Shown piece after piece: positions 1 to 5,037 of a stretch of 5,037 nt of DNA. The position numbers and the translations under genes were made by a program. The notes under the pieces are model-generated. The model was not told the origin of the DNA. It searched no databases and worked only from the letters and a program-made list of their open reading frames with translations. The stretch is from contig JALWQC010000298.1 of the NCBI GenBank assembly GCA_027080755.1, forward strand, positions 1-5,037. Reading direction: 5' to 3'. Numbering within the stretch: the stretch's first letter is position 1; each line of letters starts with the position of its first letter. Source of the DNA: Paracoccaceae bacterium. Lineage in GTDB: Bacteria; Pseudomonadota; Alphaproteobacteria; Rhodobacterales; Rhodobacteraceae.

Positions 1-48
1 CTGCAACGCAAACGCGAACGCTTCCCCTTGTCGGAGGTGACCATATGA
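1..48 (+). CDS. C-terminal end of an upstream gene (possibly RNase E/G family), 5' end outside the window
   Basis: Frame 1 is open from the window edge and ends at TGA 46-48, giving the 15-residue tail LQRKRERFPLSEVTI. Its stop overlaps the yacG start in an ATGA arrangement (45-48), a typical sign of translational coupling. The Shine-Dalgarno of yacG lies inside this tail. In many Alphaproteobacteria the gene directly before yacG and tRNA-Phe encodes a ribonuclease E/G-type protein, so that is my guess from context; the visible residues are too few to show it. The alternative is that the frame is open by chance, but the ATGA junction argues against this. Confidence 0.55.
   Translation: MQRKRERFPLSEVTI
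33..40 (+). promoter_or_regulatory. Strong Shine-Dalgarno of yacG
   Basis: GGAGGTGA lies four bases before the ATG at 45. It is a near-perfect complement of the 16S rRNA 3' end and fixes the yacG start. It sits inside the last codons of the upstream gene, consistent with co-transcription. Confidence 0.8.
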
Positions 49-227
49 GCTGCCCGATCTGTGACAAAAAGAGTGACCCGAAATACAAACCCTTCTGTTC
101 CAAACGCTGTGCCGATCTGGATCTGGGCAAGTGGCTGAACGGCTCTTACGCCATTCCGGCGCAGGATGAAGACCTGCCGGACGCCGAAGATCTGTCCGCG
201 GATACCGGCCAGGAAACGCCGCATTAA
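45..227 (+). CDS. yacG: DNA gyrase inhibitor YacG, small zinc-binding protein
   Basis: This 60-residue protein has the YacG zinc finger: C3-P-I-C6, then C18-S-K-R-C22 (C-x2-C-x11-C-x3-C), followed by the family's conserved D-L-G-K-W-L-N-G-S-Y-x-I-P block at residues 26-38. The remaining ~22 residues form a flexible, strongly acidic tail rich in D and E. In E. coli, YacG binds the GyrB C-terminal domain and blocks DNA binding by gyrase; it is cytoplasmic. The length is normal for the family (about 60-65). The start is set by the GGAGGTGA box and by the ATGA overlap with the preceding gene. The neighbourhood (probable RNase E/G gene before, tRNA-Phe after) is one I know from alphaproteobacteria. 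All zinc ligands are present and nothing looks broken. Identification is confident; the gyrase role is taken from family knowledge. Confidence 0.93.
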   Translation: MSCPICDKKSDPKYKPFCSKRCADLDLGKWLNGSYAIPAQDEDLPDAEDLSADTGQETPH

Positions 228-317
228 ATTTCCTGCGAAATTCGTGGAAATTGCTCTGGACAGGGGCGCGCATCTCCCCTAAAACGCCCCCACCCAAGGT
301 TACAGACCTTACCCGAT

Positions 318-392
318 GCCCGGGTAGCTCAGGGGTAGAGCAGCGGATTGAAAATCCGCGTGTCGGTGGTTCAAATCCGCCCCCGGGCACCA
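318..392 (+). tRNA. tRNA-Phe (anticodon GAA), CCA encoded
   Basis: All cloverleaf parts can be paired by hand. The acceptor stem GCCCGGG (318-324) pairs with CCCGGGC (382-388), then discriminator A389 and an encoded CCA at 390-392. The D-arm begins GCTC at 327. The anticodon stem GCGGA (343-347) pairs with TCCGC (355-359) around loop TTGAAAA, with anticodon GAA at 350-352, which reads Phe codons. The T-stem GGTGG (365-369) pairs with CCGCC (377-381), with one T-G pair, around loop TTCAAAT. The length is 75 nt. A T5 run follows directly after the CCA. I see no convincing promoter in the 90 bp between yacG and the tRNA; a TTGCTC box at 251-256 lacks a good -10, so readthrough from yacG is possible. 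Confidence 0.97.
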
Positions 393-597
393 TTTTTCAA
401 GATAATCGCGAATGTTTTTCAATATCTTGACGGCTGTCATATTATTTTGACCGTTTGGTAATATACATATTCACAATTCCGCCGGAAGGCTTTAGGTTGC
501 CACGGTTTGCTGCCCGCATTTACAGTTTTCGGGCGTAGTGGCGATTTTCCGGCGTATCCGGCCAAACTGAACACAGCGTCTACCTCAGGAGACCCAA
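393..597 (+). promoter_or_regulatory. AT-rich intergenic control region upstream of the BMP-family gene
   Basis: The part from 393 to about 480 is clearly richer in A+T than everything around it. Three small symmetric elements lie here: an 8-bp inverted repeat TCAAGATA (397-404) / TATCTTGA (423-430); a direct repeat TTTTTCAA at 393-400 and 415-422, 22 bp apart; and TGAC-ggct-GTCA at 428-439. TTGACG (427-432) and TTGACC (447-452) resemble -35 boxes, but neither has a good -10 hexamer at 16-18 bp, so I do not name a promoter. The next ~110 bp are GC-richer, have no good ORF, and would be a 5' leader. I recognise no known riboswitch. The gene downstream must be controlled from here unless it is read through from the tRNA. 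Confidence 0.45.
587..592 (+). promoter_or_regulatory. Shine-Dalgarno of the BMP-family gene
   Basis: AGGAGA lies five bases before the ATG at 598. It supports this start over in-frame alternatives, and the protein begins with a clean signal peptide from this ATG. Confidence 0.75.
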
Positions 598-1671
598 ATG
601 CGATTTGCTGTTACTATCCTTGTTGCGTTATTTGCCGGAATTTTTTCCGCCCCCTTGCTGGCGGACGAAAAGCCCAAGATCGCGTTTTTGTATATTTCGC
701 CGGCCGATGACGATATCGGCTGGACCCATGAACACGAAAGAGGGCGCGAGGAAGCCGCCGCCTATTTCGGGGACAAGGTGCAGATCGACTATTTCGACAA
801 TATCTCCGAAGGGGGCGCGGCACTGGACAAGATGCGGGAACTGGCCAAGGATGGCTATGACATGTTCTTCACCACATCTTACGGCTATATGAATCCGTCG
901 ATCACGCTGGCCTATGAATTTCCGGATGTGAAGGTGGAGCATGCCTCGGGCTTTGTGCGCACGCCGAATATGTCCACCTACAACATCCGCTTTTACGAGG
1001 GCCGCGTCCCCGAGGGGATCATCGCCGGCCATATGACCAAGACCAACAAGATCGGCTATATTGCGGCCTTCCCGATCCCCGAGGTTATCCGCGGCATCAA
1101 CGCGGCCTTTCTGGCGGCGCGTTCTGTCAACCCGGATGTGGAATTCGAAATCGTCTGGGCCAATTCCTGGTATAATCCGGCCGTGGAAGAGGCCGCCGCG
1201 CGCCAGCTGATTGCCAATGGTGCCGATGTTCTGATCCAGCACACCGACACAGCCGAGCCGATGAAAGTGGCCGAGGAGATGGGCGTATTTGCCTTCGGGC
1301 AGGCGTCGGATGCGTCGAAATACGGGCCGCATGCCAGCCTGACTTCTTCTATCAACAACTGGGGCCCGTATTATATCGAGCGGATACAGGCCTATCTGGA
1401 CGGCACCTGGGAAAGCACCGACACCTGGGGCGGTTACAACACCGACATGCTGGAACTGGGGCCGTATTCGGACCTTATTCCGCTGCGTGTGCAAGAGCAG
1501 GCCAATGATGCGGTTGCCAAAATCCGCGAGGGGCGGATGCACCCGTTCACCGGCCCGATCCGCAAGCAGGACGGCTCCGGCTGGCTGGCTGCGGGGGAAA
1601 CGGCCAGCGATACGGATCTGCTGACCATGAACTTCTTCGTCGAAGGCATCACCGGGATTATTCCCCACTAA
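598..1671 (+). CDS. BMP/PnrA-family periplasmic solute-binding protein (purine type)
   Basis: The 357-residue product begins with a Sec signal peptide (R2, hydrophobic core 4-21, likely cleavage after A22 in APLLA|DEK). There is no lipobox cysteine, so it should be a soluble periplasmic protein rather than a lipoprotein. The mature part is a BMP-family (PF02608-type) bilobed binding protein. Recognisable conserved blocks are GWTHEHERGR (41-50), FFTTSYGYM (90-98), HASG (115-118), ANSWYNP (188-194), QHTD (214-217), FGQASD (233-238), WGPYY (255-259) and MNFFVEGI (344-351). These match, as I remember it, the alphaproteobacterial subgroup that includes a Brucella protein crystallised with adenine, so adenine or a related purine is the likely ligand; that is inference. 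Such proteins normally feed an ABC importer encoded alongside, but no permease or ATPase gene is in this window. The next gene, 30 bp downstream, encodes another exported protein with a binding-protein fold. Confidence 0.88.
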   Translation: MRFAVTILVALFAGIFSAPLLADEKPKIAFLYISPADDDIGWTHEHERGREEAAAYFGDKVQIDYFDNISEGGAALDKMRELAKDGYDMFFTTSYGYMNPSITLAYEFPDVKVEHASGFVRTPNMSTYNIRFYEGRVPEGIIAGHMTKTNKIGYIAAFPIPEVIRGINAAFLAARSVNPDVEFEIVWANSWYNPAVEEAAARQLIANGADVLIQHTDTAEPMKVAEEMGVFAFGQASDASKYGPHASLTSSINNWGPYYIERIQAYLDGTWESTDTWGGYNTDMLELGPYSDLIPLRVQEQANDAVAKIREGRMHPFTGPIRKQDGSGWLAAGETASDTDLLTMNFFVEGITGIIPH

Positions 1672-1701
1672 ACAAGGTGGTCGATCGCGATCCCGTTAGA
1701 C

Positions 1702-3669
1702 ATGAATGAGAGTATGATGAAAAAGTTGAATAAAATTGCAGCTATGGCCTTTGGGGTGGCTCTGGCTGTTCAGGGGCCTGCCGCATGGGCGCAGGACAAA
1801 AGTGTGACGTTGAAGTCCCTGGACCAGAATATCGAGGTGACCGGGGATCTGGTCAGCTATGATGATACCTTCTATGTGGTGAAAACCGTTGTCGGGGAAA
1901 TGACGGTTAGCCGGGATCTGGTGGAATGCACCGGCGCCGGCTGTCCGCAGCCCGAGCCGCCGGTACCAGAGGCGGCCAGCGATGAAGTCACCCTGAAATC
2001 GGGCGACGGCACCAGTTTTACCGGCAAGCTGCTGGATTACGACGGCACCAGCTATAAACTGTCCACCACCATGGGCACCCTGACCATTCGCGGGGAATTC
2101 GTGACCTGCGAGGGCGCGGCCTGTCCGGGGAACGACACCGCCAAAACGGTGGACAAGACGGTCAAGCTGGTCTCCGGCGACGGCACCTATTTCAGCGGGG
2201 AACTGCGGGAATTCGACGGCACGAACTATGTTCTGGCGACCGATGTCGGGGTTCTGACCATCCGCAGCGAATTCGTGACCTGTGAAGGCGCGGCCTGTCC
2301 CGATCTGGGGCCGGTTGTGGCGGAATTCAAAATTGCCTCGCCTGCGGGTGTCGGCGAGGAATTCGTGGGCGAGGCGCTGAACCGTTTTGCCGATGAAAAA
2401 TCGTTGAGCGTCACGCGCTCCATCTCTTTTGACGGGACCGAGGTCAACTATCTGATCGGGGACAGTGCCGGCGAGCTGGTGGCCAATATCACGGTTGTGC
2501 CGTCCAACGATGTCGATTCGATCAAGGCGCTGTTCTCCGACGGGGCCGCCTTTGCCCTGACGCGCGAGGCCTTCACCCCCGAAGATATCGCCAGCGTCAC
2601 CAATATGGCCGTGAGCGACGTTTCCAGCCTGCTGGATTCCCAGACGATCGCGCTGGACGCCCTGACGGCGAATATCAATCCGGCGAACCGGGTGCGCTCG
2701 GTCTCTATCCGCCAGATGGGGGATATCCTGTCGGGTCGTGTCCGCAACTGGGCAGAGGTCGGCGGGGATGATGCGGCGATTTCGGTGCATGTTCTGGCGC
2801 CCGAAAGCAACCTGTCGCGCGTGACCTTCCGCGATATTCTGGCCCCGCGCGGCCTGTCGCTGTCCGCCAATGTTGTGGAACACAAGACGCTGGATGAACT
2901 GAACGCCGCCGTGGCCGGTGATCCGCTGGCGTTTTCCGTGTCCTATCGTTCGCAAAGCGACGGCACCAGCATTCCGACCACGCGCAACACCTGCAACATC
3001 TTCTCCAGCGCGAATACGTTCTCGCTGCAGACAGAGGAATACCCGCTGACGATGCGCTGGCACCTGTATACGCTGAAGGGGCACAAGATCCCGGATCTGG
3101 CGGCCAGCCTGTCGGAATACCTGTCCTCGGACGAGGGGCAGAAAGCGGCGCAGAAGGCCGGTCTGGTCGGGCTTGCCATCGACAAGCAACCCATGAGCGA
3201 GCAGGGCGAGCGTCTGCTGTCCGCCATGCTGGCCGATACCATCAACAACGCCGGCATCGCCGCCTATCGCAACTATCTGTCCGAGGTTTCGACAGCGGAC
3301 CGCCTGTCCACGACCTTGCGTTTTGTGACCGGTTCCACACAGCTGGACCAGCGGGCCTTGCGCGATATCCGCCGTATTTCCGACCTTGTGTCCAAGGGGC
3401 TGGTTGACGGCAACGATATCCTGCTGATCGGCTTCAGTGACTCGGTCGGGAGTTTCGGGGGCAACATGAACCTGTCGAAACGTCGCGCCGAAGAGGCCAA
3501 GGCCGTTATCCTGAAAAACAATATCGGGGTGCTGGATGCGACCAACATCAAGACCTTCGGCTTCGGCCCCGTTGCGCCGGTGGGCTGTAACGAGACTTTC
3601 GAGGGGCGGCAGCTGAACCGCCGGGTAGAGGTCTGGATCCGCGGCACCAACCAGGACCGTCTGCGTTAA
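1702..3669 (+). CDS. Exported mosaic protein: three C-x4-C repeats, PstS-like binding domain, OmpA peptidoglycan-binding domain
   Basis: The 655-residue product has a Sec signal peptide with likely cleavage at AWA30|Q31. Three tandem repeats follow, at residues 34-82, 95-142 and 153-200. Each runs V-T/K-L-x-S-x-D-x4-x-x-G-x-L-x-x-(Y/F)-D and closes with V-x-C-x4-C-P (cysteine pairs 76/81, 136/141, 194/199). Residues ~207-500 resemble a PBP2/PstS-type binding domain: IALDAL (316-321), the GDILSGRVRNW segment (340-350), then VGG (353-355). The C-terminus (537-650) is an OmpA-like domain with GFSDSVGS (577-584), N588, LSKRRA (591-596) and NRRVEVWI (639-646); D580 and R594 match the residues that bind diaminopimelate in OmpA. 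It should therefore sit in the periplasm attached to peptidoglycan. ATG 1702 has no good Shine-Dalgarno; ATG 1717 (MKKLNKIAA) has a weak GAGAG at 1708-1712 and gives a more typical signal peptide, so it may be the true start. The ligand is unknown. Confidence 0.85.
   Translation: MNESMMKKLNKIAAMAFGVALAVQGPAAWAQDKSVTLKSLDQNIEVTGDLVSYDDTFYVVKTVVGEMTVSRDLVECTGAGCPQPEPPVPEAASDEVTLKSGDGTSFTGKLLDYDGTSYKLSTTMGTLTIRGEFVTCEGAACPGNDTAKTVDKTVKLVSGDGTYFSGELREFDGTNYVLATDVGVLTIRSEFVTCEGAACPDLGPVVAEFKIASPAGVGEEFVGEALNRFADEKSLSVTRSISFDGTEVNYLIGDSAGELVANITVVPSNDVDSIKALFSDGAAFALTREAFTPEDIASVTNMAVSDVSSLLDSQTIALDALTANINPANRVRSVSIRQMGDILSGRVRNWAEVGGDDAAISVHVLAPESNLSRVTFRDILAPRGLSLSANVVEHKTLDELNAAVAGDPLAFSVSYRSQSDGTSIPTTRNTCNIFSSANTFSLQTEEYPLTMRWHLYTLKGHKIPDLAASLSEYLSSDEGQKAAQKAGLVGLAIDKQPMSEQGERLLSAMLADTINNAGIAAYRNYLSEVSTADRLSTTLRFVTGSTQLDQRALRDIRRISDLVSKGLVDGNDILLIGFSDSVGSFGGNMNLSKRRAEEAKAVILKNNIGVLDATNIKTFGFGPVAPVGCNETFEGRQLNRRVEVWIRGTNQDRLR
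1801..2301 (+). repeat. Three in-frame tandem coding repeats (~48 codons each, period 58-61 codons)
   Basis: The units lie at 1801-1947, 1984-2127 and 2158-2301, separated by short linkers of 12 and 10 codons. Units 2 and 3 are closest: both contain SGDGT near the start, a DGT in the middle, and end in EFVTCEGAACP. They are also near-identical in DNA over their 3' ends (2095-2127 and 2269-2301, both starting GAATTCGTGACCTG). Unit 1 is more diverged (VECTGAGCP). This pattern suggests a later duplication of unit 2 or 3, or gene conversion between them. Confidence 0.9.
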
Positions 3670-3675
3670 AAACCC

Positions 3676-3702
3676 TTCCCCCGCTGTGAACCGGCGGGGG
3701 AA
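3676..3702 (+). terminator. GC-rich hairpin terminator after the OmpA-fusion gene
   Basis: TTCCCCCGC (3676-3684) pairs perfectly with GCGGGGGAA (3694-3702) around a 9-nt loop, starting six bases after the TAA stop. No T-run follows on the plus strand (TACACTTATAG), so termination in this direction may be imperfect. An A-run just before the stem (3668-3672) would give a T-run after the hairpin for transcription coming from the right. It separates the envelope gene pair from the FkbM gene. Confidence 0.72.
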
Positions 3703-3714
3703 TACACTTATAGG

Positions 3715-3746
3715 TTGACAGGCCGCAATATACTCGCCAGTATATT
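3715..3746 (+). promoter_or_regulatory. Probable promoter of the FkbM methyltransferase gene
   Basis: TTGACA at 3715-3720 is a perfect -35 consensus. The -10 is uncertain: TATATT (3741-3746) lies 20 bp away, AGTATA (3739-3744) 18 bp away and CAGTAT (3738-3743) 17 bp away. A long 19-20 bp spacer with symmetric DNA is typical of MerR-type activated promoters; the shorter spacers would be a normal housekeeping promoter. With any choice, transcription would start at or just after the ATG at 3750, giving little or no 5' leader. Confidence 0.5.
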
Positions 3747-3748
3747 GC
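3725..3748. promoter_or_regulatory. Perfect 10-bp inverted repeat overlapping the promoter (candidate operator)
   Basis: GCAATATACT (3725-3734) and AGTATATTGC (3739-3748) are exact reverse complements separated by CGCC. The symmetry lies between the TTGACA box and the start codon, with its right arm covering the likely -10 and ending two bases before the ATG. A bound dimeric regulator would sit on the promoter. As RNA it could form a hairpin, but only if transcription starts well upstream. The regulator is not identifiable and none is encoded in the window. Confidence 0.6.
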
Positions 3749-3749
3749 C

Positions 3750-4466
3750 ATGATACATGCTGTTCCCGATACGCTCGATGTTGCAGGGGTCCACATCCCC
3801 TATGACCCCGAGGTTATTACCCCGCCGATTGCCACTGCCATCCGCGAAGGGTATTTCGAGGCCGAAGAAGCCGCCCAGATCCCCCTGATTGTCCGTCCCG
3901 ACGACACGATTCTGGATATCGGCGCCGGTATCGGCTTTATTTCCACACTTCTGGCCCGCCAGGCGCCGCAGGGGCGTGTGATCTCGGTCGAGGCGAACCC
4001 CAATCTTTTGCCCTATATGGCGCGGCTGCATGACCTGAACGGGGTGGAAAATGTGACCCGTCTGAATGCGGTCCTGACCAATGCGGATGTGGACAGCATG
4101 ACCTTTTATCTGCGCAAGGATTTCTGGATGGGGTCGCTTTCGGACCACCCCAACGCCTATGAATCCACGCTGGAGGTCCCGACCCGCAATCTGGACGCGC
4201 TGTTGCGCGACGAGGGCGTCAATATGATCGTCTGTGATATAGAGGGCGCGGAATCCTTCCTGTTCAACGGTGCCGATCTGTCACCGGTGGACCGGATCTA
4301 TCTGGAACTGCACGACCATGTCACCGGCCTGAAGGGCATTGCGGCGCTAATAACGGATCTGTCCTCGCAGGGGTTCACCTATGATCCGCGCCATTCCAGC
4401 GGGGCGATTGTGCTGTTCCGGCGGGTCGAGGAAAACGAAACCCTGCGCCCCTATGCCCGCGCCTGA
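3750..4466 (+). CDS. FkbM-family SAM-dependent methyltransferase
   Basis: The 238-residue product has the class I methyltransferase fold: motif I ILDIGAGIGF at 54-63, the acidic end of strand 2 at VEANP (80-84, E81 expected to hold the SAM ribose), and the FkbM-type segment with P-T-R-N-L-D-A-L followed by VCDIEGAES at 161-169 (D163, E165, E168). FkbM-family enzymes are mostly O-methyltransferases acting on sugars, polyketides or surface glycans; the substrate cannot be read here. It has no signal peptide or membrane segment, so it is cytoplasmic. ATG 3750 is the first possible start: an in-frame TAG lies at 3711-3713 with no ATG, GTG or TTG between. No Shine-Dalgarno precedes it, which suggests a leaderless or weakly translated mRNA. 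It follows a hairpin terminator and overlaps the convergent RNA methyltransferase gene by 16 bp at its 3' end. Codon use is like its neighbours. Confidence 0.88.
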   Translation: MIHAVPDTLDVAGVHIPYDPEVITPPIATAIREGYFEAEEAAQIPLIVRPDDTILDIGAGIGFISTLLARQAPQGRVISVEANPNLLPYMARLHDLNGVENVTRLNAVLTNADVDSMTFYLRKDFWMGSLSDHPNAYESTLEVPTRNLDALLRDEGVNMIVCDIEGAESFLFNGADLSPVDRIYLELHDHVTGLKGIAALITDLSSQGFTYDPRHSSGAIVLFRRVEENETLRPYARA

Positions 4467-5037
4467 CGGCTGAAAGCGGCGACCAGCTCCACATGGGGGG
4501 ACCAGCGGAACTGGTCCACCACCTGCACATGGTCGATGGTAAAACCGGCCTCTGTCAGGGTTCTGGCGTCGCGGGCGAAGGTCACGGGGTTGCAGGCGAC
4601 AAAGGCGATGCGGGAAATATCGCTTTGCCCCAGCGCGCGGCACTGGGCGGCAGCACCGGCGCGGGGGGGGTCAATGACCACGGCGTCGAATTTGCGCAGC
4701 TCTTCGGGCAGAAGCGGATTGCGGAACAGGTCGCGTTTTTGCGTGGTGACGGTTTTCAGCCCCTCGCCCATACGCCAGCCGGAATCGAGTGCGGAAAGCA
4801 GGTCCTCCTCGCCCTCCAGCGCCAGAACATCGGCGGATCCGGCCAGCGGCAGGGTAAAGGTGCCGCAACCGGCAAAAAGATCGACCACATGTTTCGCCCC
4901 TTTGACGATCTCCAGCACCGCCTCCGTCAGGGCCTTCTGGCCGGCCTCTGTGGCTTGCAGAAAGGCGCCGGGGGGCGGGGTTACGCGGGTGGTGCCGAAA
5001 TATTGCACGGGCGGGGTGCGCAGAGCGACCCCTTCGC
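4451..5037 (-). CDS. TrmA/RumA-type m5U RNA methyltransferase, C-terminal part (5' end outside the window)
   Basis: The frame is open to the window edge. An in-frame GTG at 5006-5008 is almost certainly internal, because conserved family sequence (PPVQYFG, then the FLQ and AGQKAL blocks) continues through it. The visible ~195 residues are the catalytic domain of a 5-methyluridine methyltransferase (COG2265 type): VVDLFAGCGTFTL SAM motif (D codon at 4880-4882), VIDPPRAG motif IV, VACNPVTFARD with the expected nucleophilic cysteine (codon 4592-4594), and HVELVAAF with the expected general-base glutamate (codon 4487-4489). These enzymes methylate C5 of a uridine in rRNA (RlmC/RlmD) or tRNA (TrmA); I cannot decide which, since the N-terminal TRAM and Fe-S cysteine part is not visible. 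All catalytic residues seen are intact. It ends in TAG at 4451-4453, inside the convergent FkbM gene. Confidence 0.9.
   Translation of the reverse strand, partial: EGVALRTPPVQYFGTTRVTPPPGAFLQATEAGQKALTEAVLEIVKGAKHVVDLFAGCGTFTLPLAGSADVLALEGEEDLLSALDSGWRMGEGLKTVTTQKRDLFRNPLLPEELRKFDAVVIDPPRAGAAAQCRALGQSDISRIAFVACNPVTFARDARTLTEAGFTIDHVQVVDQFRWSPHVELVAAFSRQARA

Noticed and set aside
262..284. AGGGG ... CCCCT hairpin plus A-run as a yacG terminator
   Set aside because: Only a 5-bp stem with a 9-nt loop and followed by A residues, not T; too weak to call.
251..284. Promoter of tRNA-Phe (TTGCTC box)
   Set aside because: No acceptable -10 hexamer at 16-19 bp; readthrough from yacG is equally possible.
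318..392. tRNA-Phe as an integration (att) site for a mobile element
   Set aside because: No second copy of the tRNA 3' end and no integrase are found in the window; the genes downstream match in base composition.
480..597. Purine riboswitch in the leader of the BMP gene
   Set aside because: The ligand class made this attractive, but I cannot find the conserved purine-aptamer core, and such riboswitches are mostly from Firmicutes.
628..1668. Long minus-strand open frame (346 codons) opposite the BMP gene
   Set aside because: Same shadow effect; low-complexity, no start context, and the plus-strand gene is unmistakable.
1696..3189. Long minus-strand open frame (497 codons) opposite the OmpA-fusion gene
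   Set aside because: It is the mirror of a GC-biased coding sequence; the translation is rich in R, G, Q and H, has no recognisable domain, and the plus-strand protein has clear conserved domains.
4671..4868. Short minus-strand frame within the RNA methyltransferase gene
   Set aside because: Out-of-frame shadow of a clear catalytic-domain coding sequence.

Overview
The window reads as chromosomal DNA of a GC-rich alphaproteobacterium, most likely of the Rhodobacterales (Roseobacter-type). The reasons are the GC-biased codon use, the yacG - tRNA-Phe arrangement behind what looks like the end of an RNase E/G gene, the adenine-type BMP binding protein, and a binding-protein/OmpA fusion of a kind I know mainly from Rhodobacteraceae. 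This placement comes from recognising gene families by eye, not from a database search.

Layout. (1) Positions 1-392 form a housekeeping block: the last codons of an upstream gene, overlapping by ATGA the small zinc-finger gene yacG, then a complete tRNA-Phe(GAA) with encoded CCA. (2) Positions 393-597 are an AT-rich intergenic region with several small symmetric elements; it is the only place for a promoter of the next gene. (3) Positions 598-3669 carry two exported-protein genes in the same direction, 30 bp apart. The first is a periplasmic BMP/PnrA-family (purine-type) solute-binding protein. The second is a 655-residue mosaic: signal peptide, three tandem ~48-residue repeats each ending in a C-x4-C motif, a degenerate PstS-like binding domain and a C-terminal OmpA peptidoglycan-binding domain. 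A strong GC hairpin follows. (4) Positions 3715-4466 hold a perfect TTGACA box, a perfect 10-bp inverted repeat that runs to two bases before the ATG, and an FkbM-family methyltransferase with no visible Shine-Dalgarno. (5) Positions 4451-5037 on the minus strand are the C-terminal half of a TrmA/RumA-type m5U RNA methyltransferase. It is convergent with the FkbM gene, overlaps it by 16 bp, and runs off the window.

How they work together. The left block and the RNA methyltransferase are translation and nucleic-acid housekeeping. The middle pair is an envelope module: two proteins with solute-binding folds, one soluble and one predicted to be anchored to the cell wall, with no permease or ATPase in the window. 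The most interesting points are the three-part repeat/binding/OmpA protein, whose binding domain appears to have lost the canonical phosphate loops, and the palindromic, probably leaderless start of the FkbM gene. I found no mobile element, CRISPR array or clear defence system.
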